Shown here in pieces: positions 32,066-41,379 of a stretch of DNA of 64,000 nucleotides (its first letter is position 1; each line of letters starts with the position of its first letter). Position numbers and translations under genes: made by a program. Below the pieces are notes generated by a model, which did no database searches, was not told the origin of the DNA, and was given only the letters and a program-made list of their open reading frames with translations. The DNA is from Chrysemys picta bellii (taxonomy: Eukaryota; Chordata; Testudines; Emydidae), in the NCBI RefSeq assembly GCF_011386835.1, contig NC_088792.1, positions 234,862,394 to 234,926,393 of the forward strand, in the 5' to 3' direction.

Positions 32066-33349
32066 TGTTAGTGAAACGGTTTATGGCCAGTTTCTAAAAA
32101 CAAATCTTATCACCAGATAGATTCTCTGATATCTCACTTAAATAACTTCATTCCGAACATGCTCAGTCTTCATGGTCTGCTAAGATTTTGATACAAACCT
32201 TTAATTACTTTTTGCTAAAAACACAATTAACAGAGCTCAGTTCTAAGGGCCTAACCTTACAGTACATTACAAGGTACTCAGTTTTCTTGATATTATTCCC
32301 TGTCAAATGCAAAATGACTACTTGTGAAAGTACTAGCATTACAATATAAATAAAGCTAGTAAAACCTAATATAGAGGTGGAACCTAAAAAGCCATTAGAT
32401 GCACATGAACTCTGCAAAAAACTATAAGCAGTCAGTTCCCTCAACATCTATTACATGAAAGTTCTATGAATAAAGGCTGGATAGAAATATCTGTGTAAGG
32501 GCCAGGAAATTCAGAGAAGGTCCCCTTAGAGTTTCAATTGCATTCTTCCATCAGGGGCTGCAGGTAGTCCTCCACAGGGAAGAAAACTGGGGTCATGCTC
32601 ACAAACTCTGCAGATTACCCAAGATGCTTATGGATCTGATAGGGGCACAGGAACTGGAATCTCTCCACTGGCTCAGACTGCCCTGCAGTTCTGTACTTGC
32701 TCCTTGGCAGCACATGGAGATGCACTCTCAGAGACTCCAACGGGTGCCTATTCCTGAGACCTTACCCCATCTTTTAAGGGGTTTCCCCAGAACAGTGTTG
32801 CACTCTATTAACTTCCCTCTACTCTTTGTGCTGGATGCAGGGGGAAGTAGAGGAAACACAATTTGCAGCTTTCCGGGCTCTACCAGTCCTTTCTCAGCCC
32901 ATTCACTTCCCACTCACAGATCTCAGGACTCACAAATCAGAGAGAAAAAAGAGTGACATCTAGTGCTGAGGCCATTAACCCCTGTGTTACCACAATGTGA
33001 AGAAGATTCACGCGTGGAGTATCCTCCATGGAGGATCCAAAGTGTACCATCTAGCTTTTAGTTATTTATATAAGGAAGATGCTAATATCAGATATTTTCT
33101 ACGGAAACAAGATCCAAACTTTAGTTGAACTTGCTAATATCTTTATCTTTTCCTTGTGACAGGAATGGCTATGCCAATCTTTAAAGGCCAAATCCAGTTA
33201 AAAATTGTGAGCTGTTAGATCTTGAAAGCTTCTTAAGCATTACAACCACAAACACTGCTCTTTATTCATAGGGAGAATTAACAGACTTTTTTCCTTTTAA
33301 AAAGTACCCAGAAAGTTACATACCAAAAGTCTCCATCAAAAGAATGGAT
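32066..33349. other. Anonymous DNA
   Basis: No convincing gene. A frame at 32624-32956 (+, 110 codons) has no recognised domain and is judged chance. Confidence 0.4.
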
Positions 33350-33435
33350 CCGAAGAAGTGGGCTGTAGTCCACGAAAGCTAATACTCTAATAAATTTGTT
33401 AGTCTCTAAGGTGCCACAAGTACTCCTGTTCTTTC
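33350..33435 (+). repeat. Dispersed repeat tail with hammerhead-like core
   Basis: Reads 'ccgaagaagtgggctgtagt' then 'ccacgaaagc', followed by 'aataaatttgttagtctc' and 'aaggtgccacaagtac'. GTGGGC (33358-33363) can pair with GTCCAC (33368-33373), leaving a TGTA loop, and the stem is followed by GAAA (33374-33377). The box before the stem is CCGAAGA where a hammerhead has CTGATGA. This is the common reptile repeat tail that in many copies reads 'ctgaagaagtggg'. The catalytic boxes are degraded here. Confidence 0.6.
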
Positions 33436-33447
33436 ATCAAAAGAAAG

Positions 33448-33912
33448 TTAGGGCTGTCTACACACACAAGTCGTATCACTTTTAACTATCCTGGTACAGT
33501 TATTGTGGTACAACACCTCGTGTGGATGCAGTTAGATCAGGAAGGGGAATAAGCTATAGTTGTATAAGGCACCGTTATACCAGTATAATGCACACTAGGG
33601 GGTCTATCAAGGAGCGCCGCCAGCTTTTTTGCCGCCCTAGGCGGCAGAAGGTCCCGCCCCCAAAATGCCGACCCCCAACAGAGGCGGCGGAAGGTCCCGC
33701 CCCCGAAATACCACCGACGACTGGGGCGGCCGAAGATCCGGCCTCCGCGGTCGCCACCCCCCAAATGTTAGCGCCCTAGGCGACCACCTCGGTCGCCTAA
33801 TGGGTTGCGCCGGCCCTGGGTCTATCGACATAACCATTTCAGTTAAAAAAAAATCATACTTCTAACCAACATAGTTATATTGTTACCAAAACTGTGTGTA
33901 GACTCGGCCTTA
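33448..33912. mobile_element. Inverted-repeat miniature element carrying a nested insert
   Basis: The left end is 'ttagggctgtctacacaca' and the right end 'gtgtgtagactcggcctta', inverted with few mismatches. The interior outside the nested insert is AT-rich and non-coding. Ends of the TAGGNCNNGTCTACAC type recur elsewhere in the window (24869, 41091, 47395). Confidence 0.7.
33601..33826. mobile_element. GC-rich miniature insert with 8-bp TSD, nested
   Basis: The insert 33609-33818 is GC-rich with 'gcggaaggtcccgccccc' twice and is flanked by ggtctatc on both sides (33601-33608, 33819-33826). The end 'gcgccggccctg' is of hAT type. It lies inside the older AT-rich miniature element 33448-33912. 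Confidence 0.72.
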
Positions 33913-34439
33913 CAATGGCACAATCGAGCACTCAGAAGTTAGGAAATACCAATTTAACATTGTCCATGCAACCTTAATTTGGTCCTACTTGTGTGCATGC
34001 CTTATGATATACTCTTTAATTACCTGATCACATACTATTTATCCTACAGGTATTCTGCTTCAGTCAGTACACAGGATCGACATACATGAGCGTGTATTTT
34101 ATATTACATGCATACATACACATGCACACACAAGAGAGAGAAAGAAAAACTTTCTGATTATACTGGAAGTCACTAACACAAGGATTGGGGTTGAGAACTA
34201 CACACAGCCCTCCTTTGTGACTGGGAAAAAGAGCAGAAAAATCTCTCTCCACATATTTAGTTTAATAGGGAACTAAACATTCTGAGTCCTTTGATGATGC
34301 TTGAAATCATTGATGACCAAGATATGATCCCCTAATGGGATTGGTTCAGCCTTAGAGTTACAGTAACTCTTTTGGTTCCACTATTGTGATGGGGAATACT
34401 TCTGGAGTTATGTTTCATATTTGTTGGTAGCACATTCGT
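33913..34439. other. Non-coding DNA
   Basis: Short simple-sequence tract at about 34105-34150 ('catacatacacatgcacaca', then GA-rich). No gene recognised. Confidence 0.4.
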
Positions 34440-35030
34440 ATGGGCTCTCACTTTACCCAAAAGCTTCATAAGACCCCATCACAGGGTGCTATACCCTAGG
34501 TAGGTGACTTCTTGGGTGGCCAGTTGATCCGTGGTTGGGTTGGCTCTCAAACCTGCCTCCCTGAGAGTCCATAATACTGCAACCACATGCTTCATATGTT
34601 TGGCTCAGCTCTTGCTGTAGATTATGATATCGTCAACATAGGTGGCCGCGTACCCCCCAGGCAGCCGTAGCACTCTGTAAATCAGCTGCTGGAAAGTGGT
34701 GGCAGCCCCATAAAGTCCAAAGGACATGGTTTTAAATTGGTATGGCCCCCACAATATGGGAAAGGCATTTTTTTCTTTAGATTCAGATGTTAAGGGGATT
34801 TGCCAGTATCCCTTCATCAAGTCAAGGATGGATATATACTTGGTGGCCTCCGGACTTTCCAGCTGTTTGTCGACCGTAGGCATGGGGTATGTGTCAAATT
34901 TTGAAATGGTGTTCGTTTTCCGGAAGTCAATACAGAACCTCATCGACCCATCCAGCTTGGGCACAAGCATAATGGGGCTCCTCCACTTGCTGTGTCACTC
35001 TTCAACAACTCCTAGTTCTATCATGTGACC
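34440..35030 (-). pseudogene. Gypsy-type reverse transcriptase (Gmr1-like element)
   Basis: Frame 34605-34970 holds 'LVPKLDGSMRFCIDFRKTN', 'YPMPTVDKQLES', motif A 'YISILDLMKGYWQIPL', 'FKTMSFGLYGAATTFQQL' and the catalytic 'ATYVDDIIIYSKS', with both aspartates kept. After a stop the reading continues as 'HMKHVVAVLWTLREAGLRAN' and 'EVTYLGY', to about 34500. It would copy element RNA into DNA. The thumb end and RNase H are absent. The N-terminal part before 34970 is frameshifted. Confidence 0.85.
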
Positions 35031-35169
35031 TGGAGTTCCTAGCAAACTGTCTCCCACATCTTGCTCAGGAGTGGTCGTAGGCTCTCATGTACCTGCCACC
35101 CTAGTTCAGTGTTTATATGATGGAATATCAGGTGGGTCTGCCCGGGTATCATTGAAAATATCTCAGGGA

Positions 35170-36290
35170 ACAATTTGACCAGCTGTATAGTTGTTGCTCT
35201 TGTTTGGACTGCAGACATTCCCTACAGGTACTAATGCATACTTGTGGTGCCGAGGCCTGAAGTCTGAATTGGAAGGAATGGGGTGACAAGGAGGCCCTCT
35301 TGTCCTTTCCAGGCCTTCAACAGGTTGATGTGATACACCTAGGTAGACTTCCTTTTCTGAGTTGTTGGATGATCTCCCCAATCCATCTCACCACCTTGAG
35401 CCTTGCCAGTGAGCTAACAACTTGGATTCTGAGGTTGGTAGCAGCTGTACCACTTGGTCTCTGGGCTGGAACATGCATAGTGTTGTCCCTTTGTTACAGG
35501 CTTGTTCCTGGGTGTGCTGTGCCTTTCTGTAGGTTTTCTCTTGTGAACTCCCCCAGTTTCTTCAATTTCTCCTACAGCTGTATAAAATACCTTACTACAT
35601 TGTTGTCCTGGTGCTTTGCTCTTCTCAAAGGAGGTCCAGAATCCCCCCGGGTTGCTTCCAATATAATAATTCAAATGGGGGAGAACCCTGTGGATGCCTG
35701 GGGCACCTCACAAATAGTGAACAAGAGAAGGGGGATCAGGCAGTCCCAGGATCAGGGTTCAGTGGTCACAAACTTTTTCAACATGTTCTTCAACATTTCA
35801 TTAAACTGTTTGACCAGCCCATTGATCTGGGCGTGATACACCAACATCCTTAAGGACTTGGCCTTCAGTAAGATGCATAGGTAAAATTTGTCCCTTGGTC
35901 TGTCAATATTTTTTTAGGGATCCCCACCCAGGCAAATATTTGTATGAGTTCACTAGCAATGACAGCTACCATTGCTGACCAGATGGGAATGGCCTCAAGG
36001 TATCTGGTGGCATAGTCCAAGATTACCAGTATGTATTTGTGCCCTGCTGCGGACTTCTCTAATGGATCCACCATGCCTACACCTATTCGCTTGAAGGGCA
36101 CTCCCACAATGGGTTGCAGTACCAAGGGGGCTTTCAGGACCTTTCTCTGGCCCATCCACTGGCATTTCAGGCATGAGGCGCAATAGTCTTGCACCTCCGG
36201 GTACACAACCATCCAGTAGAACCTCAGGGTCACCCTGCCAAGCATCTTCTCTCCCCCCAAGTGACCCCCACATGAAGCTGTATGAGCCAC
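35170..36290 (-). pseudogene. Gypsy-type integrase upstream of RT
   Basis: Frame 35865-36290 begins with the HHCC zinc-binding segment (His-rich 'AHTASCGGHLGGEKMLGRV', then 'DYCASCLKCQW'). The core follows: 'HKYILVILDYATRYLEAIP' and 'GIPKKILTDQGTNFTY'. The block that normally reads MDxxGPL here reads 'VGMVDPLEKS', so the first catalytic Asp is lost, while the D of LTDQG remains. Further C-terminal pieces in other frames (35163-35674) carry 'NPGGFWTSFEKSKAPG' and the 'WIGEIIQQLRKGSLPRC' region. The equivalent C-terminal region of another copy is at 50765-51060. Confidence 0.82.
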
Positions 36291-36305
36291 TTGTAGTATC
36301 TGCCT

Positions 36306-36572
36306 TCAGAACTTCCTCAGTACTAAGAGTTGCATTCTTACCTCTCCCATCGCATTCTTCATTGCCCGGTACGCCCTCTCCCCTATTAGTTCAAATGGGT
36401 CCACTGTTTCAACTGCTTTACTGTCTGCACAGATGAGCTGTTCATAAACTTTGTTCAGGATGGGGGCGTTTCTTTGTTTTCCACAAACTCCCCCTCGCTT
36501 CACAGCAAATCTAGGTGACAAGTGGTAGCGAGCCTCTATGCCCCAGTCGGATTCAGGCAGCGGGCCTTTCAC
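36306..36572 (-). pseudogene. Pol linker between protease and integrase
   Basis: An 88-codon frame with 'GVCGKQRNAPILNKVYEQLI' and 'SKAVETVDPFELIGERAYRA', located where the protease-integrase linker of the element is expected. No catalytic motif is recognised. It is assigned by position and continuity only. Confidence 0.4.
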
Positions 36573-36859
36573 TCATGAAGATGGTCCTTCTCCTGGGTCT
36601 TCATCTTCCTTTGAGCCCCACTGTTCCCGAAGCTTCCTCTCAGCCACTGTGGCCATTTCCACCTTCCTGGGTCTTCTGGCTCTGGCTCTGCTTTCTCCAT
36701 GGAAGCACTCTGTCACCCTTTGACCTCTTCCCCGAAGACCTTCCAGTCATGCTGAAGCATGACTGGGTAAGCCAGGTCTTTTGCCACTCCAACCTGTACC
36801 GTTTCCACATGTTCTTGCATGGTTAGTCATAATTCTCTCATTGCATAGGGTCACATGTC

Positions 36860-36999
36860 CCCATGGATACACTGGAGATAGATTATGTCCCTAGCTTTAC
36901 CTCTGGTCCCACTAGTCTCTTCCAAACTAAGGTCTGACTACAGCGAATCTATCAGTCCTTGTACAGCTACTCCATCCATTTGTACTGGGACCAACATTT
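36860..36999 (-). pseudogene. Retropepsin remnant of the Gypsy element
   Basis: Following the gag zinc-knuckle region on the minus strand, the reading 'MLVPVQMDGVAVQGLIDS' resembles the start of a retroviral-type aspartic protease, where L-I-D-S-G holds the catalytic Asp. Here the residue after Ser is Leu instead of Gly and a stop follows. It lies between gag and integrase, as expected. Confidence 0.55.
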
Positions 37000-38483
37000 T
37001 CCTAAGGCCCCGCTTTTGAGCCCTGTTATCGGCTGTCCAGCCCTGACCATAATTACAGCATGAGCGGGCAGTCCTTTCTGAAATGTTCTTGCTGGCCACA
37101 CACAACATAGCTGCTGGTGGGAGGAGTTGATTTCTTGGTAGGTTCTCCCAAGGTAGAGAATCTGTTTTGATAAGATCACTCGGCCAGGCCAGGTGTGGTC
37201 CTTCCTGGTCAGTAGAGATGGACCTTCAGGTTCCTCTCTTTGCCTTTGTGACCCCTCCTAATAGGTTTGTGCATCCAAGTTCCCTCAGTTACCCTTGTCA
37301 GTGTTTGGGTATTGGTGCTCCATGGGGACTCGGGGAGCCCAGGAATGACTTTTGGTGTTTCAGCCTCTAGCCCGAGGGACATCAGGTAGTTCTCTGCCAA
37401 TGATACTGCCTCTGCCAATGCTTCCGGAGGATATCTCACCAACATTAGTGTCCCCCCCCACTGGAAGGATTTGGGTGAATTGATCTTTTCCACCACTTGA
37501 ACCCTGGTACAACCCCTGGCTGGAGCTACTGCCAGCAGTGTTCCTTCAGGCTCTGAGTGACTGCCTGTGGCCATACACCTGGGAGAATTTCTCAAGGCAG
37601 AACTGTTGTCAGTAGGTTTCTGATGAGATGTTGAAGGCATCTAAGATGGCTGCTTTGACGTGTATGTAGTCTAGGGCAGTCATTGCATCAAGACTTCATT
37701 CTGTAGCTGCCAGTCTGGTTATCTAAGGGGCCAATCGGGTGGCTCACCTCTCTTTGGGCCATCGGGCTGCAACAGCAATGTGCTCCGAAGTGTGACAAGG
37801 AACATCTTGGGGTTGTGCACGAGCCCCATTTGGTCAGCTTTACTGGGATAGGTGGGGTTGCACTGGCATTCCCCCCTCTGATGGATAGGCTCTAGGTCAG
37901 TGGCTCTCAACTTTTCCAGACTACTGTTCCCCTTTCAGGAGTCCGATTTGTCTTGTATACCCCCAAATTTCAACTCACATAAAAACTACTTGCTTACAAA
38001 ATCAGACATAAAAACACAAGTGTCACAGCACACTATTACTGAACAATGGCTGACTTTCTCATTTTTATCATATAAAACTGGACTATAAATATTGTACTTA
38101 CATTTCAGCGTATAGTATGTAGAACAGCATAAACAAGTCATTGTCTGTATGATATTTTAGTTTGTTCTGACTTCACTAGTGCTTTTTATGTAGCCTGTTG
38201 TAAAATTAGGCCTATATCTAGATGAGCTGATGCACCCCCAGAAGACTTCAGTTGAGAACCACTGCTCTAGGTCTCCCCTGATGTTTGTAGGGGTGACGCC
38301 ACCTGGATGAGCCACTGCTGCTGTTCCGACTGTTGTGCTGCCATCTCCTAAATCAGCTATTGCTGTTGCTGTGCCGCCTGCTGCTGCTGCTGGTTAGGTG
38401 GCGAGCTGCTGGAGCAGCTGGCTCTGCTGTAGCTGCTGCTGTTGGTTTTTGAGATCCCATTTTAGCAGTTTCTCAACATCCAT
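37000..38483 (-). pseudogene. Gag of the Gmr1-like element
   Basis: The start at 38481-38483 opens a Gln-rich N-terminus ('LLKWDLKNQQQ', 'LQQSQLLQQLAT') that soon meets a stop. The capsid region, in frame 37209-37640, contains 'PPEALAEAVSLAENYLMSLG', like the SCAN-related end of Gypsy capsids; upstream the reading 'AAILDAFNISSETYRQQF' also fits. Frame 36967-37179 holds a decayed zinc knuckle ('CCVWPARTFQKGLPAHAV', Cys/His partly lost). A hAT miniature element interrupts at 37898-38264. Gag would package the RNA. This copy is dead. Confidence 0.65.
37890..38272. mobile_element. hAT miniature element nested in the Gypsy gag, with 8-bp TSD
   Basis: The body 37898-38264 (367 bp) starts 'cagtggctctcaac' and ends 'gttgagaaccactg', inverted with one mismatch over 14 bp. 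The duplicated target ctctaggt is at 37890-37897 and 38265-38272. No coding capacity. It is younger than the Gypsy element it interrupts. Confidence 0.88.
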
Positions 38484-38778
38484 TCCTGGTTGTGTGTGTG
38501 TTTGTTTTTTCTTTGTTTGTTTTTTCTTTTTTGGCCCACTAACAGGCCTGGGACACTAAAACTCCTGCGTTCTCCAATGGGGAGAATAGGGTCCTTGGTC
38601 GGCTGGTGGCCTAGTGGTTAGTACCACTCACTAGTGGGGGGAGTAGTGATAAGGGAGCCCAGACCCAGCCACTCCACCAAGCTCCAACCCAGGGCCCCAG
38701 GAGGGTCAGCAGTGTTTGGCCTCCAAAGGGGCCCTCTGAGTTACCCTCCTTGGGTCACTTCTTACTGATGCTTTTCTC

Positions 38779-38796
38779 CCTCAGCTTCTGATACCA
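38779..38796 (-). promoter_or_regulatory. Probable tRNA primer binding site
   Basis: On the minus strand 'tggtatcagaagctgagg' begins with TGG a few bases after the presumed LTR end and before gag. It resembles the complement of a tRNA-Leu 3' end (TGGTGTCAG...) with one transition. The tRNA identity is inferred only. Confidence 0.5.
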
Positions 38797-38798
38797 GA

Positions 38799-39029
38799 TA
38801 GGGTAAAAATAATAATAAATAATTAAAAAAAGAAATCACTGTCAGCCCCAACCAGGCTCAGTATACAGCCCTATTCCTTCAAGGAGACTTCTCTGGCACC
38901 TTTGACAGGAGTCTGTCTTCCTTGCCCTGTCTTCGCTCTTCTGCAGGGCTGGAGGGGCAGGTCTACCTGGGCCCAGTTCAGTCCTTTAACCCCTTCTGGC
39001 CCATTTTGGGGTTTGTATACCCCATCACA
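38799..39029 (-). repeat. Presumed 5' LTR of the Gmr1-like element
   Basis: On the minus strand it starts 'tgtgatggggtatacaaacc' and ends just before the primer binding site. No second LTR is present to define the ends, so the limits come from the TG start, the neighbouring binding site and the loss of similarity to the flanking MIR. Confidence 0.5.
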
Positions 39030-39312
39030 TACTGTTATCCCCACTTTAGAGAGAGGCTAAGTGACTTGTCCAATGTTACATAAGAAATTTATTTGAAGTA
39101 TTGTTGTAGCCATGTTGGTCTCAAAAAATTAGAGACACAAGGTGGGTTAAGTAATATATTTTATTGAACTAACTTCTATTGGTGAAAGAGACAAACTTTC
39201 AAGCTACACAGAGACCACCTTGTCCCTATAAGAAATTTGTGGTAAATCAGTATCTTGAAGCCAGGTCTCCCATGTCCTATGCTAATGCCCTAGCCACTGG
39301 ACAATACTTCCT
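39026..39312 (-). repeat. MIR SINE, split by a later insertion
   Basis: Antisense MIR: 'atccccactttagagagagg', 'ctaagtgacttgtccaatg', and after the insert 'gccaggtctcccatgtcc' and 'aatgccctagccactgg'. The two halves join if 39091-39238 is removed. Confidence 0.72.
39080..39238 (-). mobile_element. Hammerhead-like repeat inserted in MIR, with 11-bp TSD
   Basis: The insert 39091-39227 contains 'gttgtagccatgttggtctc', 'cacaaggtgggttaagtaat' and 'acaaactttcaagctacaca'. It is flanked by ataagaaattt at both ends (39080-39090 and 39228-39238). An 11-bp target duplication and a one-sided truncation point to insertion through an RNA intermediate. Confidence 0.78.
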
Positions 39313-40300
39313 CTGAATTAGAGTTTTGCTATTGTCTACAAAGGAGAAAAACCTCTAAGAAAGCTGTACCAAAAAAAGAAAAAAAGAAAAAGAGAGAGAG
39401 AGAGATGCACTTCTATTATTTTCCCTTGCAGATGTAAATTTTCCAATTATATATATTTTATAGAACAATCTTAGATCACAAATCTAACAACGGTATCAGC
39501 TCTTTGGCCAGTAAATTCAAAATACACAGATTTCTATCAACTATGCTATAGTTATAAGCCCCCTCTGTAACACAGATATTAAAGCTGAAAAAAGTGCATG
39601 TAAAATCTATATCCTGATCACCACATTAATCTTGAAAAGACATTTAGCTAATACGGATTTCAGTATTATCATCTTTGCTGGTTCAGGGAAATAAGGATCT
39701 AATAAATTGCTCTAAGGCAAAATTATAATGACTGAATGAGGCTATGCAATTAAGCCATAACTTTTTTAATTACCTTTGAAGTTAAATTTAGAAGAATTAT
39801 GAGAAAAGGGGCAATTAAATGCCAGACTTTTCAATCTAAGTTCCCCCCATCAAAGATTCAGTTACCTAAATTGTTTTTCACTATTTCAGTGGAGAGCTGG
39901 GTGCAACAATATTTCATCCCTCAACAGAGGAAGCAAGGAATGCTCTTTCAAACAAAAGCTTTACCAGGCTATCAAAAATCTTTACTAAGAAAAATAAACT
40001 AATCAAGACTGATCTATGAGGCCTCTCAGAAGCTCACAAATTCCAAATGTTCACATACGTTTTAAAGGGAAAAGAAGAGTAGTATTTGGCCAGTATTATC
40101 TTCATATCACAACCTCAAATGATGTGTCTTGTTGAAGCATGTGATGAATAAACAGGCCAGTTAACATCTATACACAGCAGAGACATGGACAGCTTTCACA
40201 ATTACTATTTATATAGTTTTAAACAGCTGTAGTTAAAAAGAGTTTTGTACTCAGTCTTTTAAGATTTATTTTCTAAAGAGAAGCATAGATCTAATTACTT
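39313..40300. other. Non-coding DNA with short (GA)n tract
   Basis: A-rich then 'agagagagagagaga' at about 39387-39404. No gene recognised. Confidence 0.45.
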
Positions 40301-40425
40301 AGAACCTAATCCGGCAAACATGCGCATGTTTAACTTTAAGTGTGAGTTGTTCTATTGAAATTAGTAGTACTATTCACATGAGTAATGTTATTCACGTGTT
40401 TGCAGGATCGCCAGGCCATAATCCT
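40301..40425. repeat. Dispersed repeat, copy 1 of 4
   Basis: Pattern 'ctattcacatgagtaatg' then 'gtgtttgcaggatcg'. Related copies lie near 45190-45265, 45470-45530 and 47545-47640, each with a 'cacatg..taa.gtt' core and three of them ending in a 'caggatc' block. Confidence 0.55.
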
Positions 40426-40744
40426 TTTCTTAGGGGGTTACATGAAAAGCTTTTAATATTTAAAAAATGCCATGTATTGATTGAAATAGTAAATGGAAAT
40501 CACACTAATAAACCTTCCAATTTACCTTTTCAAAAAAACTGCAAATGCAAACCAAGCATTTGAAAGAAATCTCAGCCTATTTATTTCACAAAGAAAATGG
40601 TAATGATAAATATTTGCTTCACATGACAATATTTAAACCTGTTACTTCCCCTCTTGTCCACATTTCCTCCTTCTCTCCCTTCCAAATCATACCAATGTAG
40701 TATGTCAAAAATTCTATATAAATTAATAACAGTAATATTTTGTA

Positions 40745-40970
40745 CTCCCACAATGCCTTCCATTCTTGGTTCCCAAAGAACTTTAACAAACATCAACTGA
40801 GTAAGACTCACTTCTCTGTGAGGAAGGTATTATCCCTATCTTACAGGTGGGGAAATGGAGGCAGAAAGACTAAGAATCATATCCATCACACGCAATGCCT
40901 GTGGCAAAACCTGGAACAGAACGTAGTTCTCCTAGTTCCCCATACTGTGCTTTAACCCCTACACCAGAAT
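40745..40970 (-). repeat. MIR-like SINE, antisense
   Basis: Antisense blocks 'tatccctatcttacaggtgg', 'ggaaatggaggcagaaagac' and, near the end, 'tttaacccctacaccaga', in the order expected of a MIR element read in reverse. Confidence 0.65.
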
Positions 40971-41090
40971 ACAGAAACAAAAAGCCACATGCAATTTCCC
41001 CCCTGGGGAAAGGAAGAGAGAAAGAAGGAAAGAACCACATTTGACAGGCGCTAGTCACATCATTTAATGCATGTCTGGAAGGCACTTAAA

Positions 41091-41379
41091 GGGCTTGTCT
41101 ACACATGAACTGGAACCAAAATAATTAAATCACTTTTAATTCACAGTTTTAATTATTTTGGTGCAAGTCTGCATGTGACGGTCACTCTTATTTCTGATTA
41201 AGAACATCCTATTTCAACTTCTCCTAAATCAATTTTTTTTATAGATTTAGGTTAAATCAAAATAGGACATTCTTAATCCAAAAAAAAAGTCCACACACAG
41301 ACTTGCACCAAAATAACTAAAGATGTGAACTAAAGCATATTTAGTTATTTTGGTTCCAGTTTGTGTATGGACAAGCCCA
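41091..41379. mobile_element. Palindromic (foldback) miniature element
   Basis: The left end 'gggcttgtctacacatgaac' and 'tggaaccaaaataatt' are mirrored at the right by 'agttattttggttccag' and 'tgtgtatggacaagccc'. A second inner pair ('caaaataggacattcttaat' against 'attaagaacatcctatttc') makes nearly the whole 289 bp foldable. No coding capacity and no clear target duplication. Confidence 0.72.

Larger units (their letters stand above)
34440..39029 (-). mobile_element. Gypsy-group LTR element with integrase before RT (Gmr1-like), fossil
   Basis: Read on the minus strand: LTR (about 39029-38799), primer binding site, Gln-rich gag start (38483), gag, protease, integrase (36290-35170), then RT (35030-34440), after which it is truncated. 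Standard Ty3/Gypsy elements have RT and RNase H before integrase. The reverse order with Gypsy-type RT motifs is the hallmark of the Gmr1-like subgroup known from fish and other vertebrates. RNase H and the 3' LTR are missing. A hAT miniature element sits at 37898-38264. All genes carry stops or frameshifts. Confidence 0.8.

Noticed and set aside
35300..35836. 178-codon frame (+)
   Set aside because: Antisense of the Gypsy integrase C-terminal region, which explains the open frame.
38608..38650. tRNA-like 'ggcctagtggttag' block near the Gypsy LTR
   Set aside because: Only an A-box-like segment; no B box at the right distance, and it is within the element's leader.
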